IMG/VR virus record: IMGVR_UViG_3300024356_000027
Span: 1-31,559 of that record
DNA length: 31,559 bases
Source of the DNA: a virus
Strand: one strand, 5' to 3'
The notes under the pieces are model-generated. The model was given only the letters and a program-made list of their open reading frames with translations, was not told the DNA's origin and made no database searches. Positions 13,942-21,339 of the stretch are shown here, in pieces. Position numbers and translations under genes: made by a program. Every line of letters begins with the position of its first letter. The first letter of the stretch is position 1.

Positions 13942-16043
13942 CAGACCAAATCTACAAAGTACGCGATCCGCAAGGCAACATCCGGGAAATTAAAGGTCCG
14001 GCTGGCGCAAGCGACGAAGAAGTTATCGCTCAAGCGCAACGACTTTTTGGTGCGCCTCAACCGACATTGCCGGAATCATTGCGTCGCCCTGAGCCTGCTG
14101 CCGCTGCTGCACCCTCCGAGGTGCCAATCGGTCGTCGAGTCATTCAGTTTGTGCGGCCAACGGTTGAAGCTCTCGGTGGTGCTGGTGGTGCGCTGCTAGG
14201 CGGCGCTGCGGGTACGTTCGGCGCAGGGCCAATCGGCACCATCGCCGGCGGCATGACCGGCGCTGGCCTTGGGTACGGTATTGCCAAAGGTGGCCTTGAC
14301 GTACTTGAGCAGCAATTAGGCTATACCAAACCACCCGCGTCGGTCAGCGAAGCAGTCATCGGCGGCGTCAAGGATGTCGCCACGGGCGCAGCCGAGCAGG
14401 GCGTTGGCGCGGCGCTGGGACCGATCATCGCCAAGGGCGCTCAAAAAGTTGTTGGTCTTGGTACGTTCTCCAAAGACAAAGCGGCCAACATCGCCCGAAA
14501 CGCTCTTGGCCCGGATCTTCCCGAGGTATTGAACGCACTCAAGGCCGCACAAGGTCAAGGCGTCAGCGCAGCGCAGGCGACTGCGAACATCAACAGCCCA
14601 ACCTGGCAGGCGCTCATTGATCGAGCGACGGCACGCGATCCTCGATTCTTGCAGGCGCTTGAGAAGTCTCAGGGTGAAGTGTCGCTTAACGCGCTGTCCA
14701 AACTCGCCAGCGGCGCGACTGCGACCGAAGTCCGTGCGTACACCGAAGGTATGAAGCGCGGTCTAAACACGGTGCTGGAGCCGGTCAAGGAAGAAGCACT
14801 CAAGCGCGGCAATCTGGGCCGCAACGTCGCTCAATACGAGGCGCAGGCCGAAGCCCTTCGCGCTGGCGCTACCGGCAAGGTTGAAGATGTCCGCCGTCTG
14901 GTTCGGGCTGGCGAAGTAGCCGGTGAAGCGGCCCAGAAGGGCTTCCCGAAAACGCCAAGCGGCGAACTGATCGGATTGCCCCGCATCGCCGGGAAATACA
15001 CCTATCCGGGCGAACTTGCCGAAGCTGCAGACCGGTGGGCGTCTGACGCGGCAAAGGCGTCGCTTGATCTTGGTCAAGGCGCAAGATTTTCTCAAAGCGC
15101 TGCCGACGCCCTTCGCAACTCAGGCATCAAACCGCTTGAGAGCGCCCCCTTGATCGCCAAGGTACAAGGGCTTACTGCAAACCCCGAGTTCGCGGGCAAC
15201 GATGTCATGCAGGCTGCGGTAACTAACCTGTCCCGTGACATTGCCGAATGGACTGGCAAGGGTGGAATCATCGACGCTCGCGCTTTGGACGCCATCCGCA
15301 AGAACTCGGTCAACGCGGCGGTGCGGGATCTGCTGAAGGGTCAAGACCCGTCGATCCAGCGCGAGGCGGCGGCGTCCGTCATGACGCGCATTAAACCCGC
15401 CCTCATCAACGCGATTGAGGACGCCGGCGGTGTCGGTTATCGGCAGTACCTTGAGGACTACGCCAAAGGTATGCGCCAGATTTCTGAGAAGAAACTGACC
15501 GGCGAAGCGCTGAAGCTGTGGAAAACGAACAAAGACGAGTTTGTTCGTCTGGTGCAGGGCGAAGCGCCGGAAGCAGTTGAGAAGATCCTCGGGCGCGGCA
15601 ACTACAACATCGCGCAGGAACTAACCGACGACACGCTGTCGGTGCTGCAGCAGCAGGCGCAGAAACGCCTTACTGAACTGTCAGTCAAGGGCCAAGTGAC
15701 TGCAGGTCAAGAAGCGCTGAAGGAACTACTGCTCGACAATATGTCGAAGTTCAGACTGCCGTCCTACCTGAGCGCCCTTTCCTCAACAACGAATCGAGCG
15801 CTTGCGATTCTTGAAAATAAGATCGGCAGGAATACAATGACTGCGCTGACCGAATCGCTCAAGACACCGGGCGGGGCGGCGCAGTTGTTGGAGACTCTAC
15901 CCGCTGCTGAACGCAATCGGGTTCTGAAGTTGTTGAACAACCCGAATCAGTGGAAACCTACAACCCGCGCAGCAGTTGGTGGTGCGGTGTCGGGTGCAAC
16001 AAACGCGCTTGCTCCTGAATCCGAAAACGCTCTCGCTCAATAA
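13938..16043 (+). CDS. large DNA ejection protein (gp16-like position)
   Basis: A 701-residue protein. Residues 1-40 (YKVRDPQGNIREIKGPAGASDEEVIAQAQ) match a small repeat-like domain common at the N-terminus of large phage internal proteins. Residues about 60-135 are Gly/Ala-rich (GGAGGALLGGAAGTFGAGPIG) and could insert in membranes. The remainder is helical with coiled segments. No lytic transglycosylase motif was found. ATG at 13938 in an ATGA overlap is preferred over the upstream codon at 13917, which would overlap the preceding gene further. It is probably the third ejected protein that helps DNA cross the inner membrane. Confidence 0.75.
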   Translation: MTDQIYKVRDPQGNIREIKGPAGASDEEVIAQAQRLFGAPQPTLPESLRRPEPAAAAAPSEVPIGRRVIQFVRPTVEALGGAGGALLGGAAGTFGAGPIGTIAGGMTGAGLGYGIAKGGLDVLEQQLGYTKPPASVSEAVIGGVKDVATGAAEQGVGAALGPIIAKGAQKVVGLGTFSKDKAANIARNALGPDLPEVLNALKAAQGQGVSAAQATANINSPTWQALIDRATARDPRFLQALEKSQGEVSLNALSKLASGATATEVRAYTEGMKRGLNTVLEPVKEEALKRGNLGRNVAQYEAQAEALRAGATGKVEDVRRLVRAGEVAGEAAQKGFPKTPSGELIGLPRIAGKYTYPGELAEAADRWASDAAKASLDLGQGARFSQSAADALRNSGIKPLESAPLIAKVQGLTANPEFAGNDVMQAAVTNLSRDIAEWTGKGGIIDARALDAIRKNSVNAAVRDLLKGQDPSIQREAAASVMTRIKPALINAIEDAGGVGYRQYLEDYAKGMRQISEKKLTGEALKLWKTNKDEFVRLVQGEAPEAVEKILGRGNYNIAQELTDDTLSVLQQQAQKRLTELSVKGQVTAGQEALKELLLDNMSKFRLPSYLSALSSTTNRALAILENKIGRNTMTALTESLKTPGGAAQLLETLPAAERNRVLKLLNNPNQWKPTTRAAVGGAVSGATNALAPESENALAQ

Positions 16044-16045
16044 TC

Positions 16046-16204
16046 ATGTCCGACGTTGAAAACAGATTGTCTACCCACGAAGCGGTCTGCGCCGAACGCT
16101 ATACGGGCATCAACGCTCGATTGAAACGCCTTGAGCAGATCCTGCTTGCGGCGACTGGCGCAATCATCATGCTGCTGCTCAGTGTGGTCATCAACATCCA
16201 ATGA
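16046..16204 (+). CDS. 52-aa single-TM protein of the lysis cassette
   Basis: Translation from ATG 16046 gives a soluble N-terminal helix (SDVENRLSTHEAVCAERY, then NARLKRLEQILL) followed by one hydrophobic segment (about 32-50, LLAATGAIIMLLLSVVINI). The layout resembles XhlA-type small lysis-accessory membrane proteins, which have a cytoplasmic coiled helix and a C-terminal membrane anchor. It starts 2 bases after the preceding stop. Its TGA overlaps the endolysin ATG (ATGA), so it is coupled to lysis genes. It may be a holin partner, antiholin or pinholin; the sequence alone does not decide. Confidence 0.75.
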   Translation: MSDVENRLSTHEAVCAERYTGINARLKRLEQILLAATGAIIMLLLSVVINIQ

Positions 16205-16680
16205 ACTTCGACCAGGCAGTCGAGAAAGTCCTCGCGCACGAGGGCGGGTACGTTGACCACCCGGACGATCCCGGCGGTGCCACCCGTTGGGGCATCACCG
16301 AGCGCGTCGCTCGCCGGGTAGGCTACAAGGGCGATATGCGTGACCTGCCGGTTGACCTAGCGAAGCGGATCTATCGAGAGGACTACTGGAACGCTGTACG
16401 CGCTGACGAGTTGCCCGCTGAGGTTCGCTACGTCGTGTTCGACGCAGCAGTCAACTCAGGCCCGAAGCAGTCGATCTGCTGGCTGCAGCAGGCGCTCGGC
16501 GTCTACGTCGATGGCGTGATCGGGCCGCAGACGATGGGCAAGGCACACCAGGCTGACCCTGAGCAACTCCGACGCGCTGTCCTTGCGAGCCGCCTGCGCT
16601 TCATGACCAACCTGACCACCTGGCCCACGTTCGGTCGAGGCTGGGCACGACGCATCTGTGACCTGATGGAGCAAGCATGA
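16201..16680 (+). CDS. endolysin, GH108 N-acetylmuramidase
   Basis: A 159-residue protein with the GH108 signature AHEGGYVDHPDDPGGATRWGIT at residues 12-33; Glu14 in HEGGY is the catalytic acid of the family. The C-terminal part (about 95-159, LGVYVDGVIGPQTM) matches the peptidoglycan-binding domain usually attached to GH108 enzymes. It hydrolyses the beta-1,4 bond between MurNAc and GlcNAc in the host wall. No signal peptide is visible, so export would depend on a holin. It lies between the 1-TM protein and the 3-TM holin, with 4-base overlaps on both sides. Confidence 0.93.
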   Translation: MNFDQAVEKVLAHEGGYVDHPDDPGGATRWGITERVARRVGYKGDMRDLPVDLAKRIYREDYWNAVRADELPAEVRYVVFDAAVNSGPKQSICWLQQALGVYVDGVIGPQTMGKAHQADPEQLRRAVLASRLRFMTNLTTWPTFGRGWARRICDLMEQA

Positions 16681-17078
16681 ATCCGTTGCTGCTTGGCCCT
16701 ATTTTTGAGATTGGCAAGACCCTGCTGGATCGGTTCGTGCCTGACCCCGAGAAGAAGCAAGCCGCTGAGTTGGAACTGGTTCGCATGGCCGCTGACGGCG
16801 AACTCAAGCAGATCATCGCGCAACTTGAGATCAACGCCCGTGAGGCGCAGCACGCATCGGTCTGGGTCAGTGGGTGGAGGCCAGCATTCGGTTGGTGCGG
16901 CGCAGCAGGGTTCGTATACGCCACGATTGGTCAGCCGGTATTGGCGTGGGTCAGCGCAACGAAGGGCTGGCCCACACCGCCTGAACTCAACCTCGACCTG
17001 CTCTGGGTGGTTGTCACCGGCCTGCTGGGCATCGGTGGACTGCGCTCGGTTGAAAAGATCAAGGGCGTGTCGAAGTAG
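16677..17078 (+). CDS. holin, 3-TM family
   Basis: A 133-residue protein starting MNPLLLGPIFEIGKTLLDR, with an acidic/basic helical part PDPEKKQAAELELVR and the segment SVWVSGWRPAFGWCGAAGF. It then has hydrophobic spans at about 68-90 and 107-125 and ends VEKIKGVSK. The GWRP motif and layout are those of the Pfam 'holin of 3TMs' family found in proteobacterial phages. It forms the membrane lesion that frees the endolysin. It is the last gene of the plus-strand late block. Its stop is one base from the stop of a convergent minus-strand gene, with no terminator between. Confidence 0.88.
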   Translation: MNPLLLGPIFEIGKTLLDRFVPDPEKKQAAELELVRMAADGELKQIIAQLEINAREAQHASVWVSGWRPAFGWCGAAGFVYATIGQPVLAWVSATKGWPTPPELNLDLLWVVVTGLLGIGGLRSVEKIKGVSK

Positions 17079-17079
17079 G

Positions 17080-17268
17080 CTACAGCGCCCGCGCCTCGCG
17101 CAGCAACTCCTGACGCTCCCTGAGCGAGCGCAGCGCCGTATAGCGCTGGTGCAGCCGCTCCAGTACGGACAGGCGCTTCTCGCCCTGCCGCTCCTGTGTC
17201 AGCAGGTCAAGCACCTGCTGCTCGGTCATGAGCGCCAGTTCTTTGTTGAGTGATCTCCAGGTGTGCAA
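17080..17268 (-). CDS. small conserved hypothetical, TTG start
   Basis: A 62-residue helical, Arg/Leu/Glu-rich protein (TWRSLNKELALMTEQQVLDLL...RLHQRYTALRSLRERQELLRE). Similar short proteins with a W..LNKEL start and RLHQRY..LR..RER core are familiar in phage early regions; their function is not known. I choose TTG at 17268 because GGAG lies 7 bases upstream and the WRSLNKEL part then remains coding. ATG at 17229 is the alternative. It overlaps the preceding gene by about 60 bases. It is the last gene of the minus-strand operon. Confidence 0.65.
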   Translation of the reverse strand: MHTWRSLNKELALMTEQQVLDLLTQERQGEKRLSVLERLHQRYTALRSLRERQELLREARAL

Positions 17269-17398
17269 TTTTGTTCTCCAAGGTTGTGATGCGCGTGTCC
17301 AGTTTGGCTAGCGCACGGTCGGCGCGGTTGCGGGCCAGCGTCCACTGACGCCGTTCCTTCTTCGCTGCCTTCAGTTTCGCAAGGTAAAGTTTTACCAT
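17207..17398 (-). CDS. small basic coiled-coil protein
   Basis: A 63-residue protein, very basic at the N-terminus (VKLYLAKLKAAKKERRQW) with a heptad region (ALAKLDTRITTLENKIAHLE). ATG at 17398 is chosen because GGAGG sits 6 bases upstream and the frame before it overlaps the helicase. It starts inside the last codons of the helicase, so it is translationally coupled. A DNA- or helicase-associated role is possible, but there is no recognised family. Confidence 0.65.
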   Translation of the reverse strand: MVKLYLAKLKAAKKERRQWTLARNRADRALAKLDTRITTLENKIAHLEITQQRTGAHDRAAGA

Positions 17399-18723
17399 TT
17401 TAGTTCCTCCAGCGCAATGTCGCTGATCGCCCGCTTGTCGTTGAGCGCCGCCCAGATGCGCTCGTCGATGGTCTTGTTGGTCATCAGGAGGTAGCACCAG
17501 ACGGGATGGCGCTGACCGCTGCGGTGCAGACGTCCGACGGTCTGCTCGTAAAGCTCAAGGCTCCAAGGCAGGGACAGAAAGACCATGTGGCAGCCTCCGT
17601 GCTGCAGGTTAAGGCCGTGACCAGCGGATTTCGGGTGCACTGCCAGTAGTCGAACCTTGCCAGCGTTCCATCGTCCAATGGCGTCAGGGTCGTCCAGTAC
17701 GGTGAGGTGGGCGTAGCGTCGCTTGAGTTCTTCAAGTTCTTCCTTGTAGTTGTAGACCAGCAGTGTGTTGGCCTGCTGGTTTTCGTTGAGCAGTTCATCG
17801 AGCCGGTCGAACTTGTGACTGCTGAACCACACTGCGTTCTGTGTGGATGTGAACTTGCCAGGCCGCGCCGGATCAGGCGCGGCTGTCGTGCTGTAGACGA
17901 ACCCGGACGACATCTGCTGCAGCTTGCTCGTCACGACCGCCGCGTTAGCGGCGATGGCGGTGAGGCTGTCGAACTCCACCACGAAGTCCTTCTTCATCTT
18001 GTCGTACTGCGTGCGGTCCATGTCGCAGCGCAGTTCAACAGTGTTCAACGGCGGCAGCATGTTGGTGTACAGACCGCCCTGCAGCAGATAGGTGGCGGGC
18101 CTGATTTTTGCCATCACCTGCTCAAGTGCGCCCTTGCGCGGTGTCCAGTCGCCAAACTCCTTGTTCAGACAGACGAAATACTGCTGCAGGAACGCGCCCT
18201 TGCTGCGGCCCAGCAGGGTCTGGTCGATGATCTTGCACTGGCCGAAGCAGTCCTCCAGTCCGTTGCTGGTGAACGAACCGGTCAGACCCCAGCGGATAGG
18301 GCACTCAAGAATCTTATGCAGCGCCTTGAATCTCTTACCGGAAGGATTCTTGAGCCGTGTCAGTTCATCAAACACCACCGCGTCGAAGTTCAGATCCTGC
18401 TCGGCCAGCCACTGCAGATTGTCGTAGTTGGTCACCACCACCTGCGCCTGGCCCGTCAGCGCCGCTTTGCGGACGGCGGGCGAACCGACGGCGACGGCTA
18501 GCGTCAGCGCCGGCGCCCACTTGGGCTGCTCGACAGGCCAGACATCCGTACAGACACGCTTGGGGGCCAACACGAGGAACCTGTGGGCAACGCCTTCCCG
18601 GATGGCGTCTTGCATGGCTGTGAGCGTGATGGCGGTCTTGCCTGCGCCCACTGGCGCTAGGATCATGGCGCGGTCATGCTCAAACAGGAAGTCAGCCGCT
18701 TCTTCTTGGTACGGTCTTAGCAT
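17392..18723 (-). CDS. SNF2-like DEAD/DEAH superfamily 2 helicase
   Basis: A 443-residue protein with superfamily 2 motifs: a Q-like start (RPYQEEAADFL), Walker A APVGAGKT at 23-30, motif II VFDELTRLKN at 117-126 (DELT in place of DEAH, as in SNF2-like phage helicases), motif III LTGSF near 153, a second RecA domain, HPKSAGHGLNLQ as motif V, and motif VI QTVGRLHRSGQ near 394-404. It is an ATP-dependent translocase on double-stranded DNA. Similar stand-alone phage proteins are proposed to act in replication or recombination. It follows the winged-helix gene after an 86-base gap that holds a plus-strand terminator. Confidence 0.92.
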   Translation of the reverse strand: MLRPYQEEAADFLFEHDRAMILAPVGAGKTAITLTAMQDAIREGVAHRFLVLAPKRVCTDVWPVEQPKWAPALTLAVAVGSPAVRKAALTGQAQVVVTNYDNLQWLAEQDLNFDAVVFDELTRLKNPSGKRFKALHKILECPIRWGLTGSFTSNGLEDCFGQCKIIDQTLLGRSKGAFLQQYFVCLNKEFGDWTPRKGALEQVMAKIRPATYLLQGGLYTNMLPPLNTVELRCDMDRTQYDKMKKDFVVEFDSLTAIAANAAVVTSKLQQMSSGFVYSTTAAPDPARPGKFTSTQNAVWFSSHKFDRLDELLNENQQANTLLVYNYKEELEELKRRYAHLTVLDDPDAIGRWNAGKVRLLAVHPKSAGHGLNLQHGGCHMVFLSLPWSLELYEQTVGRLHRSGQRHPVWCYLLMTNKTIDERIWAALNDKRAISDIALEELKW

Positions 18724-18773
18724 ATACTTAGTTGTCCGCTCTCTCCCGGACGCTCCTTAGTGGTTGCATGGCT

Positions 18774-18807
18774 GGCCCCGCTGGTGCGAATCAGCGGGGT
18801 CTTTTTT
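18774..18807 (+). terminator. intrinsic terminator facing the plus strand
   Basis: CCCCGCTG (18776-18783) pairs with CAGCGGGG (18792-18799). Two more pairs outside and one G-U pair inside give about 11 bp around a 6-base loop, followed by six T (18802-18807). In this orientation it ends plus-strand transcripts. On the minus strand no T-run follows the stem, so the surrounding early operon should read through it better. Confidence 0.8.
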
Positions 18808-18809
18808 CG

Positions 18810-19385
18810 TCAGAACCAAGCCGCAGCCGGGTCACGCCGGGGCTTGATAGTGGTCGGCCTTTTCTCGGCCATGGCACGCTTGTTCTGGATCGTCTTTTTG
18901 CACAGCACGGGCACGACCTGGATGGCGTCAGGCTCGCCGTTGGCTAGACCATAGAGTCGCATCGTCGTCCCCTTGGCGGGACGCCAGCCTGCGATCCTGA
19001 TCTTGTCGAGCGCGTGCAACTCGTGCAACGACCTGCGGGTAAAGGCCAGTGAGTAGCCGCTCTCGACGGACAGTTCGCTCACGCTCATCATCGGCTCACG
19101 TTCAAGGGCAGCGAGGATACGTTTAGTGCAGAGAACTTCCCCGGTAATGACTGTGGGAAACGCATTGAGACTCTTGCCAGTCCAAGCGTAAACACCGGCC
19201 TTGTTGCCGCCAAGTGGTGGGTGGGGCAAGTAGCGAATAACCCGCACGTAGCCCCCTCGCTTGAGTTCGGCAAGTGCAGACTTAACCGTGCCGTTGCCTT
19301 GCTTAAACAACTTGACCATCTCGGCAACGGTCATCTGTTTGCCCATCATCAAATTCTTCAGGATTCGCTCTTTACAGTACGCCAT
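18810..19385 (-). CDS. winged-helix DNA-binding protein
   Basis: A 191-residue protein with two helix-turn-helix-like repeats: residues about 5-60 (ILKNLMMGKQMTVAEMVKLFKQGNGTVKSALAELKRGGYVRVI) and about 88-140 (RILAALEREPMMSVSELSVESGYSLAFTRRSLHEL). Each is followed by a wing-like strand, and the tail is basic (KRPTTIKPRRDPA). The layout suggests a tandem winged-helix regulator or replication accessory protein. ATG at 19385 has GAGG four bases upstream. A longer frame reaching 19613 overlaps the upstream gene and is out of character. It overlaps the previous gene by 14 bases. Confidence 0.75.
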   Translation of the reverse strand: MAYCKERILKNLMMGKQMTVAEMVKLFKQGNGTVKSALAELKRGGYVRVIRYLPHPPLGGNKAGVYAWTGKSLNAFPTVITGEVLCTKRILAALEREPMMSVSELSVESGYSLAFTRRSLHELHALDKIRIAGWRPAKGTTMRLYGLANGEPDAIQVVPVLCKKTIQNKRAMAEKRPTTIKPRRDPAAAWF

Positions 19386-19662
19386 GTTTCCTCGCAGGGC
19401 AGGTTCGGCCTTGGTTGCAGTTGTTGTTGCAGGGTGGACATGAGCGTTCGCGGACAACCCGGATGCAGTCCTCGATGGTCGCCCGCTGAATACCTTTGGT
19501 GCCGCCGTACACGTGCATATCGGCAAGGTCTTTGCAGATGGCCTCACGTTCGGCAGCGGCGACAAGGGCTGCGAAGCGTTCAAGGTATTCCGGCAGCGGC
19601 TCTTGGTCGTCATCGAACAACCCGGCCTGATGCGCCATGCGGGTGATGTCGTCGCGGTTCAT
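19372..19662 (-). CDS. small conserved phage hypothetical
   Basis: A 96-residue protein of a pattern I recognise from many environmental phages: NRDDITRMAHQAGL at the start, then EYLERFAALVAAAEREAICKDLADM, and RATIEDCIRVVRER. The C-terminus has four Cys (SCPPCNNNCNQGRTC). No enzymatic function is known. The ATG lies in an ATGA overlap with the preceding gene. It is probably coupled to the small Cys-rich proteins around it. Confidence 0.75.
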   Translation of the reverse strand: MNRDDITRMAHQAGLFDDDQEPLPEYLERFAALVAAAEREAICKDLADMHVYGGTKGIQRATIEDCIRVVRERSCPPCNNNCNQGRTCPARKHGVL

Positions 19663-20015
19663 GCGTTTCGCTCCTTCAGCGCGGCTTGCAGAGAGGAGAT
19701 GGCTTTCTCAATGGTTGCGTGCCCATGCCAATGCTGCGCGTTTGCGAACCACAACGCTTCAAGCGCCTGCTGGGCGGCGGTTCTTAGGATCGACACCGGC
19801 TCCTGCTCCGGTTGCGAGCAGTGGTGCCCGCACCTCGGGCAGTCAAACTCTTTGAGCGCCTCTTGGTAGTTGTCCCAGGCTTGTTTTAGACCTGCTTTCA
19901 TGCATTCCTCGCACCCACGCTTGCCACATACCCGGCACTCGTCGTACCAGCGGCCACACTGGCTGCACTTGATGCCGGCCCAGAGCGGGTGGCTGCAGTG
20001 TTCGCATCCCATCAT
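19659..20015 (-). CDS. Cys-rich zinc-ribbon protein
   Basis: A 118-residue protein with eleven Cys in the first 66 residues, mostly as CxxC pairs (C4/C7, C17/C20, C27/C30, C35/C38, C59/C62), so at least two zinc sites are likely. The C-terminal half (ILRTAAQQALEALWFANAQHWHGHATIEKAISSLQAAL) is the helical domain that recurs in many phage hypotheticals. The ATG lies in an overlap with the stop of the preceding 56-residue gene. It has no signal peptide. The function is unknown, and nucleic acid or protein binding by the ribbons is an inference. Confidence 0.78.
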   Translation of the reverse strand: MMGCEHCSHPLWAGIKCSQCGRWYDECRVCGKRGCEECMKAGLKQAWDNYQEALKEFDCPRCGHHCSQPEQEPVSILRTAAQQALEALWFANAQHWHGHATIEKAISSLQAALKERNA

Positions 20016-20182
20016 TGCTCCCTCGCACGGACGATCTTCTCGGCCTCACGCTGGCGGTCGAGGTCGCTCTTGTTCTCAACGTCAATTTGGTCGATCAACG
20101 CCTCAAATTCTCTGCACTGTCTGCATTTGTGGCATTGCTTATCACAGCGCCGGTAGATTTTTGTTGACCACTTCTCGTTCAT
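20012..20182 (-). CDS. 56-aa Cys-cluster protein
   Basis: A short frame between the methyltransferase and the zinc-ribbon gene: MNEKWSTKIYRRCDKQCHKC, then RQCREFEALIDQIDVENKSD and a charged helix. Cys at 13, 17, 20 and 23 could bind one metal. It starts in an ATGA overlap with the methyltransferase stop and ends in an ATGA overlap with the next start, exactly the operon's spacing rule, which supports it as a real gene. Function unknown. Confidence 0.72.
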   Translation of the reverse strand: MNEKWSTKIYRRCDKQCHKCRQCREFEALIDQIDVENKSDLDRQREAEKIVRAREQ

Positions 20183-21339
20183 TTTAGATACGCCTCTATG
20201 AATGCTTGCGCGACTTGCGGGACGATGGCGTTACCGTAGGCGCGCAGTCGTCCCACTCGATTGGCAACCCCATGAGCCAGCGGGAATGTGCCGGGTTCAA
20301 CTGGCCTCCACTTCCCGTCGCGGCAGTAGAGCCAATCTGCATCTCGCCAGTGGCCGTTAGTCGGGCCGGGCCGTCGAGGTCCGTCAAGAACATCACCGCC
20401 TGCTTGGACACAGGCGACTTGCTGCCGCCCTTTCTCGCCCACTCGGTTTTCATGCTTTCGTAGGACCGACGACTGTGGTTGTCGTCCGCCACCGATGGCG
20501 TCCCCCAGCCCGTCAAGTTCGCCTGGCGAGGCAACTGATCCAAGCGTAGCGATCCGTCCGATCTCGGCTTGATGTCCGCACCCGAGTCCTTCCAGTCTCT
20601 TGTTGTTGTTGTTGTCCACCCCGCCAACGTCGATGCCATCCCCAGCGTCATCCCGAACCCGTTGTGGCCGTGTCCATACCTCGCTTTTACTTCCGCTCGC
20701 CGTTGCTCCCAACGAGAGTCCGTGTCGTTCTGCGGCCCCGCATTTGGCGTCGGCCAGCCCGTTAGCCAGGTTGATTTCGGCAGTGAACTCTGCTTTCGTC
20801 CAGGCGCTTGCGATTGCCCCGCTCTCGCGTCCTCGGCGTTCGGAGTCGGCCACCCAGTAGAGTCGCTGTCGGATGTGCGGCGCACCGACGCCCGCAGCGC
20901 ACAGATCGGATGCTGCGCTGGCGTAACCCGATCCTTCCAAGTCAGTCTGTACAAGGTCGAGCCAAGCGAGACCGTCCTTGCTTGCAACTTGTTCGCCAAA
21001 GACGACTGGAGGGCGGCACTGGCTGATGAGCCAGTGGAACGCGGGCCATAAGTGCCGCTCGTCATCAAACCCAACACCTTTGCCTGCCGCGCTGAAAGGT
21101 TGGCATGGGCATGATCCAGTCCAGACTGGTCTGTCGTCAGGCCATCCGGCAAGTCGCAACGCCCGGCTCCAGACTCCGATGCCTGCAAAGAAGTGACACT
21201 GGGTATACCCGGCAAGTTCATCTGGTCGAATATCTTCAATTGATCGCTCATCCACTACTCCTGGTGCAATGTGCCCCGCCGCAATAAGGTTTCGCAACCA
21301 CTGCGCGGCGTACGGGTCGATCTCGTTGTAAAAGTTCAC
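20179..21339 (-). CDS. DNA cytosine-5 methyltransferase
   Basis: A 386-residue C5-MTase with motif I HFFAGIG (about 50-56), motif IV GSCPCQPFS (catalytic Cys about 79), and motif VI as GEQV (115-118) where most enzymes have ENV. It also has motif VIII APHIRQRLYWVAD (about 154-165) and motif X AYGNAIVPQVAQAFI near the end. It transfers methyl from SAM to DNA cytosine, probably protecting phage DNA. GTG 21339 is chosen because GGAGG lies 9 bases upstream and it makes a GTGA overlap. The region between motifs VIII and X has ADSERRG / LADAKCG / LGDAIGG repeats and carries another ORF in the +1 frame. Confidence 0.92.
   Translation of the reverse strand: MNFYNEIDPYAAQWLRNLIAAGHIAPGVVDERSIEDIRPDELAGYTQCHFFAGIGVWSRALRLAGWPDDRPVWTGSCPCQPFSAAGKGVGFDDERHLWPAFHWLISQCRPPVVFGEQVASKDGLAWLDLVQTDLEGSGYASAASDLCAAGVGAPHIRQRLYWVADSERRGRESGAIASAWTKAEFTAEINLANGLADAKCGAAERHGLSLGATASGSKSEVWTRPQRVRDDAGDGIDVGGVDNNNNKRLEGLGCGHQAEIGRIATLGSVASPGELDGLGDAIGGGRQPQSSVLRKHENRVGEKGRQQVACVQAGGDVLDGPRRPGPTNGHWRDADWLYCRDGKWRPVEPGTFPLAHGVANRVGRLRAYGNAIVPQVAQAFIEAYLK
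20196..21251 (-). CDS. overlapping ORF nested in methyltransferase gene
   Basis: 351 codons lie fully inside the methyltransferase gene, in the +1 frame of the same strand. ATG 21251 has its own AGGAG 6 bases upstream. The protein has STLYRLTWKDRVTPA, ALRASVRRTSDSDSTGWPTP, four GW-(P/T/G)-T-(P/T) repeats, and a C-terminus GGQLNPAHSRWLMGLPIEW. From memory these resemble a widespread family of phage proteins coded beside or across cytosine methyltransferases, some of them not overlapping (LTWK..., GLWPTP..., LNP..VEWLMGFP). That makes a chance ORF less likely. Function unknown; a partner of methylation is an inference. GC-rich constraint from the main frame could also create it. Confidence 0.65.
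   Translation of the reverse strand: MSDQLKIFDQMNLPGIPSVTSLQASESGAGRCDLPDGLTTDQSGLDHAHANLSARQAKVLGLMTSGTYGPRSTGSSASAALQSSLANKLQARTVSLGSTLYRLTWKDRVTPAQHPICALRASVRRTSDSDSTGWPTPNAEDARAGQSQAPGRKQSSLPKSTWLTGWPTPNAGPQNDTDSRWEQRRAEVKARYGHGHNGFGMTLGMASTLAGWTTTTTRDWKDSGADIKPRSDGSLRLDQLPRQANLTGWGTPSVADDNHSRRSYESMKTEWARKGGSKSPVSKQAVMFLTDLDGPARLTATGEMQIGSTAATGSGGQLNPAHSRWLMGLPIEWDDCAPTVTPSSRKSRKHS

Noticed and set aside
18770-18800. tRNA T-arm-like sequence (GGTGCGAATC)
   Set aside because: No acceptor, D or anticodon arms can be folded upstream. The hairpin is better explained as an intrinsic terminator with six T after it.
18810-19613. Long form of the winged-helix protein starting at 19613
   Set aside because: The extra 76 residues overlap the 96-residue gene in another frame and look non-protein-like. 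ATG 19385 has a good GAGG site.
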